The notes under the pieces are model-generated. The model did no database searches and was not told where the DNA came from. It was given only the letters and a program-made list of their open reading frames with translations. A stretch of 15,400 bases of DNA from Fimbriiglobus sp. (GTDB lineage Bacteria; Planctomycetota; Planctomycetia; Gemmatales; Gemmataceae): positions 1 to 15,400 of the forward strand of contig JANXTD010000164.1 of NCBI GenBank assembly GCA_025352585.1, in the 5' to 3' direction. This document shows positions 10,908 to 15,400 of this stretch, one piece after another. Every line of letters starts with the position of its first letter. The stretch's first letter is position 1. A program made the position numbers and the translations under genes.

Positions 10908-11876
10908 ATGGCGGCGCGACGCGGCTACACACTCATCGAGTTACTGGTGGTCATCGGCATCGTCGCCGTCCTGATCGGGCTGCTGCTGCCGGCCGTGCAG
11001 AAGGTGCGCGAGGCGGCGGCGCGGGTGCGCTGCCAGAACAACTTGAAGCAGATCGGGCTGGCGGCGCACGGCCACCACGACGCGACCGGCGTGCTGCCGC
11101 CGGCGTACCTGTACGTCGCGCCGGTGGTGGTGCCGGTGGTCATGCCCTGGGTGACGCAGCCGCCCGGCTGGGACCGCCACCCGCCCAAGCTCCTCCCGAT
11201 CCCCTTCGACCCCGGCTGGGGCTGGGCGACGTACCTGCTGCCCCACCTCGAGCAGCAGAACGCCTCCGGCGCGCTCGACCGCGCCAAGTCCACGGACAGC
11301 CCGTCGAACGCCGCCCTGCGCGAGACGCTCCTGCCGAGCTTCACCTGCCCGGCCGACCGCGCGGCCGACGTCTTCCAGGTCTTGAGCGTCGCGGACAACA
11401 CGCTCGTGGTCAGCGCGGCGACCAACAGCTACGCCGCGAACTACGGCTCGATGCTGCCGCTCAACGACCTGCCCGACGCCGGCAACGGGGTGATGTACCG
11501 CAACAGCAAGACGCGGCTACCCGAGGTGTCCGACGGCGCGAGCCACACGCTGCTCGTCGGCGAGCGGCCCGCCCTGTTCGTGCAAGTCCCCTGGGTCGGG
11601 GCGGTCACCGGCGGCTCGGTCCGCACGACCCCCAACGCCCCGGTCTACACGGCCGTCATCATGCCGCCGACGACGATGCCGATGGCGCGCGTCGGGCTGA
11701 AGTCGCTCAACGACGCCTGGAGCGAGCCGTACGACTTCTTCACGCCGCACCACGCCGTCGCGAACTTCGCCTTCTGCGACGGCTCGGTCCACGCGATCCG
11801 GACCTCGATCGACGTGGTGACGCTCCAGCAACTCGCCACGCGGGCCGGGGCCGAGGTTGTCGGGGTGTGGGAATGA
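10908..11876 (+). CDS. DUF1559 domain protein with prepilin-type N-terminus
   Basis: A 322-residue DUF1559 protein with leader MAARRG, predicted cleavage G6/Y7, the helix [18 protein letters not shown], and the conserved [11 protein letters not shown] segment. The C-terminal H-x9-DG motif is at H281 to D291-G292 ([14 protein letters not shown]). Compared with its neighbour it has a Pro/Val-rich insertion at about 66-90 ([13 protein letters not shown]). The start ATG at 10908 lacks a strong Shine-Dalgarno sequence but gives the exact family N-terminus. Its stop overlaps the next start as ATGA at 11873-11876, so it is translationally coupled to the lipoprotein gene. Function is unknown; a membrane-tethered or pseudopilus-like role is inferred from the N-terminus. 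Confidence 0.94.
   Translation: MAARRGYTLIELLVVIGIVAVLIGLLLPAVQKVREAAARVRCQNNLKQIGLAAHGHHDATGVLPPAYLYVAPVVVPVVMPWVTQPPGWDRHPPKLLPIPFDPGWGWATYLLPHLEQQNASGALDRAKSTDSPSNAALRETLLPSFTCPADRAADVFQVLSVADNTLVVSAATNSYAANYGSMLPLNDLPDAGNGVMYRNSKTRLPEVSDGASHTLLVGERPALFVQVPWVGAVTGGSVRTTPNAPVYTAVIMPPTTMPMARVGLKSLNDAWSEPYDFFTPHHAVANFAFCDGSVHAIRTSIDVVTLQQLATRAGAEVVGVWE
10963..11008 (+). repeat. 46-base exact direct repeat, copy 2 (in DUF1559 gene)
   Basis: Identical to 9226-9271. The repeats are in the same orientation about 1.7 kb apart, so recombination between them could delete the DUF1579 gene and fuse the two DUF1559 genes in frame. Confidence 0.85.
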
Positions 11877-12418
11877 CGCGGCGCGTCGCGGCGCTCGGCC
11901 TCGCCGCTTGCCTGGCGGCCGCGCCGGGCTGCCAGGACCGGCCCCGCGCCCCGGCGCTGGCGAACGAGACCGTCTACCAGAACGACGCGGTCGGCGTGGC
12001 CTTCGTGACGCCCGAGGGGTGGACGCTCTACGCCAAGACGACGCTGCCGCCGGGCAAGCTCGACCGGCCGATCCGGCTGACGGCTTACGGGCACGCCGCC
12101 GACAAGTTCCACGCCGAGTTCGAGCTGTACGCCGCCGAGGCCCCGCCGGGGTCGGACCTGCTCGCCTACCTCGCGACGCACAAGCTGGGGCCGGAGGCCT
12201 GGACCGCCGTGGGCCAGCCGACGGCCGAGACGGTGCGCGGCGTCGCCGCCACGCGCTACGTGCAGGCGGGGGTCAAGGCCGACGCCAAGATGCGGCGCGA
12301 GATCGTGGCCTTCCCGCGCGGCGACCGGCAGTTCTTCCTGTGCGTCACCCACCACGTCGACGACACGCAGGCCCTCGACCAGGCCCGCAAGTCGGTCGAG
12401 AGCGTCACCTGGAAGTGA
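11873..12418 (+). CDS. Putative lipoprotein, unknown function
   Basis: A 181-residue protein starting at the ATG that overlaps the DUF1559 stop. Residues 1-20 form a lipoprotein-type signal: basic MTRR, hydrophobic [13 protein letters not shown], then APGC with Cys20 as the predicted lipidated residue; Pro at -2 is unusual for a lipobox. The mature part has alternating hydrophobic strands ([16 protein letters not shown] at about 38-53, [33 protein letters not shown]) and a final helix ending SVESVTWK. This layout resembles small periplasmic proteins of the PsbP/DUF1795-like type, but I cannot assign a family. It ends 16 bases from the convergent HEAT-repeat gene. Coupling to DUF1559 suggests that the two act together. 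Confidence 0.82.
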   Translation: MTRRVAALGLAACLAAAPGCQDRPRAPALANETVYQNDAVGVAFVTPEGWTLYAKTTLPPGKLDRPIRLTAYGHAADKFHAEFELYAAEAPPGSDLLAYLATHKLGPEAWTAVGQPTAETVRGVAATRYVQAGVKADAKMRREIVAFPRGDRQFFLCVTHHVDDTQALDQARKSVESVTWK

Positions 12419-12434
12419 GCGGCCAGGGTTTCGG

Positions 12435-13376
12435 TTAGGGCTTCGGCTCGCGGGCCGACGCCGGGTCGATCTTGCGCCCCGCCGTCGCCGCCGCCTCGCG
12501 GACCTCCGCCTGCGCGTCGCCCGCCATCGCCAGCACCTGCGGCAGCACCCGCTTGGCGGCCGGCCCCATCTGGCCGAGCGACCGCACGGCGTCGCGGCGC
12601 ACCTTCCAGTCGGGGTCGGCCAGGCACTTGGCGAGGTCCGGCACCGTCTCCGCGACCGCCGGGCCGATGTCGCCGAGCGCCTCGGCGGCGTGCTCGCGGA
12701 CGAGGGCCACGGGGTCGGCCATCTGGGCGACGATCGCCGCGGCGGCCGGCTTCGAGGCGTCGCCGACCTTGCCCAGCGCGCGGGCGGCGTTCCACCGCAC
12801 CGCCGGGTCGGCGTGCGTCAAGAGTTGCGTCAGCGCCGGGACCGCCGACGCCGCGTGCCGCTTGTAGTCCGAGGCGGCGCGGATCGCGACGGTGTCGGGG
12901 AAGCGCGCCTGGAGCGCCGCCACGACCCCGCCCAACTCCGGCGGCAGCGCGTCGGCCGCCGCCGGCGCGAGCTTGCCGAGCGACTTCTGGGCCGTCGCCT
13001 GGACTAGCGGGTCCGCGTCGCCGAGCGCGGCGATCAGGTCGCCCGCCGCCGGGCGTCCGTCGGCCCCGAGTTGCCCCAACACGTCGGCGGCGTGCCACCG
13101 CGCCTCGGGCTTGTCGGCCGCGCGCAGCACCCAGGCCAGCACGGGGACCGCGTCCGACTTGCCGCCCTTGAGCCGGCCGAACACGAGCGACCGCTCCACG
13201 TCGTCGGCGGTGCCGAGGTCGCGCGCCCAGGCCGTCGCCGAGCGGCCCAAGAAGGTCGGCCGGCCGCGCACGGCGGCCTCCAGGCGGCCGTCGGGGTCGA
13301 GTAGGTAGGCGGCCACGACGACCGCCGTCAGGGCCGCGACGACGACCGCCGCCAGGGCCAGGGTTCTTTTTCGCAT
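12435..13376 (-). CDS. Membrane-anchored HEAT-repeat protein
   Basis: A 313-residue protein with an N-terminal membrane helix or uncleaved signal (residues 5-26 after MRKRT). The rest is alpha-helical HEAT/PBS-lyase-type repeats, about six, with the repeating pattern D-P-x-V-R-x-x-A-A-x-A-L-G-x-[IVL]-G. The clearest are 86-104, 119-136, 187-206, 221-238 and 255-271. Such folds are protein-binding scaffolds. The start ATG at 13376 is preceded by GGAGTCCCCG, a good ribosome binding site. It lies 22 bases downstream of the beta-propeller gene on the same strand, so an operon is likely. Location outside the cytoplasm is inferred from the N-terminal helix; the partner is unknown. Confidence 0.9.
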   Translation of the reverse strand: MRKRTLALAAVVVAALTAVVVAAYLLDPDGRLEAAVRGRPTFLGRSATAWARDLGTADDVERSLVFGRLKGGKSDAVPVLAWVLRAADKPEARWHAADVLGQLGADGRPAAGDLIAALGDADPLVQATAQKSLGKLAPAAADALPPELGGVVAALQARFPDTVAIRAASDYKRHAASAVPALTQLLTHADPAVRWNAARALGKVGDASKPAAAAIVAQMADPVALVREHAAEALGDIGPAVAETVPDLAKCLADPDWKVRRDAVRSLGQMGPAAKRVLPQVLAMAGDAQAEVREAAATAGRKIDPASAREPKP

Positions 13377-13398
13377 CGGGGACTCCGCGTTCGGGGGT

Positions 13399-14610
13399 TC
13401 AGGGTTGGAGGCAGTACAGGGCGGCGGTCCGGCCGGCCCCGGTCTCGAGTTCGGCCGGCACGTACAGCCGGCCGCCGTGCAGCCGCGGCGCGCCGACCGC
13501 CAGGACTTCGGCCCCCGTCCGCTCGCGCAGGTCGAGCCGCCAGACCTCGGCGAAGTCGGCCGCGTCGAGGCAGGTCAGCCGGCCGGCCATCGTGACGACG
13601 TAGACCCGGCCGCCGCCGACCGCGGGCGGGGCGATGACCGGGCCGCCGGCCGCGACCTTGCGGACGTCCGCGCCGGACTGCGCGTCGGCCGAGTAGAGGA
13701 AGCCGTCGCGCGAGCCGAAGTAGACGCGGCCGCCGTCGAGCGTCGGCTGCTGGAACACGGCGTCGCCGGCGGGGACTGTCCAAAGCTCGCGGCCGCTGAG
13801 TTCGTCGAGGCAGAGCAGCGCCCCCGCCGGCGTCTCGGGCGGCCTGGCCGGCTCGGTCATGCGGCCGTTGCCCAGCCCGACGTAGACCCGGCCGCCGGCG
13901 ACGCGCGGCGACCCCCAGGCCGGCAGCGGCACCGGCGTGCGCCACAGCGGCCGCCCGGTCTCGGCGTCGAGCGACACGACTTGCAGCGACTTGTAGCGTC
14001 GGCTCGGCCCGCTGCCGGCGACGACGCGGCCGTTGGCCACGGCCGGGCTGGCGTCGAGGTGCAGGTCGGCGGCGAACTGCCAGCGCCGCGCCCCGGTGAC
14101 CGCGTCGAGGGCGTAGACGCCGTCGTTGCCGGCCGCGAAGTAGACGGCCCCGCCGCGCACCGTCGGCGTCGATTCGACGTGGTCGCCGACCTCGAACGCC
14201 CACAGTTTGAGGCCGGTCGCGGCGTCGAGGCAGTAGAGGTGGCAGACGAAGTTGGCGTGCATCCCCTCGCCGACGTAGACGCGGCCGCCGTCGAGGACGG
14301 GGGCCGACACGGCCGGCCGCATCGCCCCGCCGGCGAGGAACGCCCAGCGCTGCGCCCCGGTGGCCGCGTTGACGGCGTAGACCCCGCCCGTCTGGCGGAG
14401 GCCACTCGTGAGCACCGCCGAGACGAACGCCGCGTCCCCCTCGACCCAGGGGGTCGAGAGGAAGCCGCCGCGCTGGGGGGCCTCGTAAGTCCACAGCACC
14501 TGGGGCGCGGGCGTCGGGGCGACCGCCGGGGGTCGCGGGCGACGCGCGGCGAGGCCGACGGCCAGGGCCGCGACGGTGAGGGCCGAGAGAATCGCCGCGG
14601 CCCGCTTCAT
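13399..14610 (-). CDS. PQQ-type beta-propeller repeat protein, exported or anchored
   Basis: A 403-residue protein with an N-terminal hydrophobic segment (5-22 after MKRAA) followed by a Pro-rich linker. Residues 37-403 hold repeated blades with the signature (G)xVYALDAxTGxxxWxF, at about 76-91, 125-139, 164-179, 208-223, 264-278, 303-318 and 343-358 and a last strand at 395-400. This indicates a seven- or eight-bladed propeller of the PQQ_2/BamB-like type. There is no sign of a dehydrogenase active site, so a structural or binding role fits better than an enzyme. ATG 14610 was preferred to the in-frame GTG at 14628 because it gives a clean signal and has GAGG upstream. It is the first gene of a two-gene unit with the HEAT-repeat protein. 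Confidence 0.9.
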   Translation of the reverse strand: MKRAAAILSALTVAALAVGLAARRPRPPAVAPTPAPQVLWTYEAPQRGGFLSTPWVEGDAAFVSAVLTSGLRQTGGVYAVNAATGAQRWAFLAGGAMRPAVSAPVLDGGRVYVGEGMHANFVCHLYCLDAATGLKLWAFEVGDHVESTPTVRGGAVYFAAGNDGVYALDAVTGARRWQFAADLHLDASPAVANGRVVAGSGPSRRYKSLQVVSLDAETGRPLWRTPVPLPAWGSPRVAGGRVYVGLGNGRMTEPARPPETPAGALLCLDELSGRELWTVPAGDAVFQQPTLDGGRVYFGSRDGFLYSADAQSGADVRKVAAGGPVIAPPAVGGGRVYVVTMAGRLTCLDAADFAEVWRLDLRERTGAEVLAVGAPRLHGGRLYVPAELETGAGRTAALYCLQP

Positions 14611-14646
14611 CGTCTGCGACCTCGACACGGGCGACGGGGCGTCGCA

Positions 14647-14652
14647 ATTCTA
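14647..14652 (-). promoter_or_regulatory. Candidate -10 element (TAGAAT) for the beta-propeller/HEAT unit
   Basis: On the minus strand TAGAAT (14652 to 14647) matches TATAAT at 5 of 6 positions and lies 36 bases before the ATG at 14610, supporting that start. No convincing -35 hexamer was found. It faces away from the box at 14688. Confidence 0.35.
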
Positions 14653-14666
14653 CGACTTCGCCGCGC

Positions 14667-14676
14667 GACGGCCGTC
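14667..14676. promoter_or_regulatory. 10-base palindrome between divergent -10 boxes
   Basis: GACGGCCGTC is a perfect palindrome centred within about two bases of the midpoint between the two divergent -10-like boxes (14647-14652 and 14688-14693). ACTTCG flanks it on both sides as a direct repeat (14655-14660 and 14680-14685). It could be a shared operator, but short GC palindromes arise by chance in such DNA. Confidence 0.25.
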
Positions 14677-14685
14677 CGCACTTCG

Positions 14686-14693
14686 GGTAGACT
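14686..14693 (+). promoter_or_regulatory. Candidate -10 element (GG-TAGACT) for the restriction-modification gene
   Basis: TAGACT (14688-14693) in the octamer GGTAGACT is identical to the box at 9097-9104 and lies 33 bases before the ATG at 14727. It matches TATAAT at 4 of 6 positions. No -35 was recognised. Confidence 0.35.
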
Positions 14694-14726
14694 GCCGTCG
14701 GTTCGCCACCTCCCCGAGTGACGCCG

Positions 14727-15400
14727 ATGCCCATCTCCTGGAACGAAATCCGCCAGAACGCCATCGCCTTCTCGAAGCGCTGGGCCACCGAGTCGCGCGA
14801 GTCGGCCGAACGCCAGACCTTCTGGAACGAACTCTTCGAGGTCTTCGGCCAGAAGCGGCGGCTCGTGGCGTCCTTCGAGGAGCCGGTCAAGAAGCTCTCC
14901 GGCACCTGGGGCGCGATCGACCTGTTCTGGAAGGGGACGATGCTCGCCGAGCACAAAACCCGCGGGCAGGATCTCGGCAAGGCCCACGCCCAGGCCATCG
15001 GCTACATCCAGGGGCTGAAGAACACCGGCCGCGAGGACGAGATCCCCCGCTACGTCGTCGTCTCCGACTTCGCGCTGATCGCAATTCACGACCTCGAAGA
15101 CGGCACGTCGGCGCAGTTCCCGCTCGCCGACTTCTACAAGCACGCCGACAAGTTCGCCTTCATCCCCGGCTACAAGCTGCACAAGCTCGCCGAGGAAAAC
15201 CCCATCGACATCAAGGCGGTGCGGCGGCTCGGGCTGCTGCACGACGCGCTCGAAGAGGGCGGCTACACCGGGCACCACCTCGAGCGCTTCCTAGTCCGCG
15301 TCCTGTTCTGCCTGTTCGCCGAGGACACCGGCCTCTTCGACCGCAACGCCCTCACCGACTTCGTGGAGAACCACAGCCGCGAGGACGGGTCCGACCTCGG
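14727..15400 (+). CDS. MmeI-like type IIL restriction-modification enzyme, N-terminal part (3' end outside window)
   Basis: The frame is open from ATG 14727 to the right edge (224 residues plus a partial codon). It begins MPISWNEIRQNAIAFSKRW, the start typical of MmeI-family enzymes, which combine nuclease, helical spacer, adenine methyltransferase and target recognition in one chain of about 900 residues. A PD-(D/E)xK nuclease site is visible: Asp65 in GAIDLFWKG, then nine residues to Glu75 and Lys77 in EHK, the D-x9-E-x-K spacing I recall for MmeI. Residues 106-147 (IPRYVVVSDF..FPLADFY..FAFIPGY) and the helical part from 158 (DIKAVRRLGLLHDAL.., RVLFCLFAEDTGLF) also fit. Methyltransferase motifs would lie off the edge, so intactness is unknown. 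It is divergent from the beta-propeller gene with 116 bases between. Confidence 0.93.
   Translation, partial: MPISWNEIRQNAIAFSKRWATESRESAERQTFWNELFEVFGQKRRLVASFEEPVKKLSGTWGAIDLFWKGTMLAEHKTRGQDLGKAHAQAIGYIQGLKNTGREDEIPRYVVVSDFALIAIHDLEDGTSAQFPLADFYKHADKFAFIPGYKLHKLAEENPIDIKAVRRLGLLHDALEEGGYTGHHLERFLVRVLFCLFAEDTGLFDRNALTDFVENHSREDGSDL

Noticed and set aside
13405..14721. A 438-codon plus-strand frame opposite the beta-propeller gene
   Set aside because: A shadow frame of a GC-rich gene with no motif; the minus-strand protein has regular propeller repeats.
14607..15278. A 223-codon minus-strand frame opposite the MmeI-like gene
   Set aside because: It overlaps the well-matched plus-strand nuclease domain and part of the intergenic region and carries no family motif.

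Overview
The window is very GC-rich and dense with gene families that are expanded in Planctomycetes: three DUF1559 pseudopilin-like proteins, two FG-GAP/VCBS repeat proteins with an N-terminal LExRxxPS-type motif, and an ECF sigma factor overlapping a Hanks-type Ser/Thr kinase. The best guess is a chromosomal segment of a Gemmata-like planctomycete (Gemmataceae). This is inferred from protein content alone; there is no rRNA or other marker.

Layout. (1) Positions 2-466 (+): the 3' end of an IS630-type transposase cut by the left edge. (2) Positions 516-5615 (-): an FG-GAP protein with a DUF5666-like tail, then an ECF sigma factor, a Ser/Thr kinase with one membrane span and TPR-like repeats, and a DUF1559 protein. 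Sigma and kinase overlap by 8 bases and kinase and DUF1559 by 4 (ATGA), so these three are almost certainly co-transcribed. (3) Positions 5616-5832: a divergent intergenic region holding a 108-base imperfect inverted repeat. (4) Positions 5833-8841 (+): a 1002-residue surface-type protein with seven FG-GAP repeats, six Ig-like repeats and a glycine-rich tail. (5) Positions 8842-9167: a 326-base non-coding stretch with a strong 35-base inverted repeat and a -10-like box. (6) Positions 9168-12418 (+): two small units, each a DUF1559 protein followed by a small exported protein (DUF1579 in the first, a putative lipoprotein in the second). (7) Positions 12435-14610 (-): a PQQ-type beta-propeller protein followed by a HEAT-repeat protein, both membrane-anchored or exported. 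(8) Position 14727 to the right edge (+): the N-terminal 224 residues of an MmeI-like type IIL restriction-modification enzyme.

How they may work together. Most products look like cell-envelope or exported proteins (pseudopilin-like, FG-GAP, Ig-like, beta-propeller, HEAT, lipoprotein). The sigma/kinase pair is the only obvious regulatory module. No anti-sigma factor is seen, so the kinase is the natural candidate to control the sigma factor, but that is inference. The edges carry mobile or defence-type genes (transposase, restriction-modification). No tRNA, rRNA, CRISPR array or prophage was seen.
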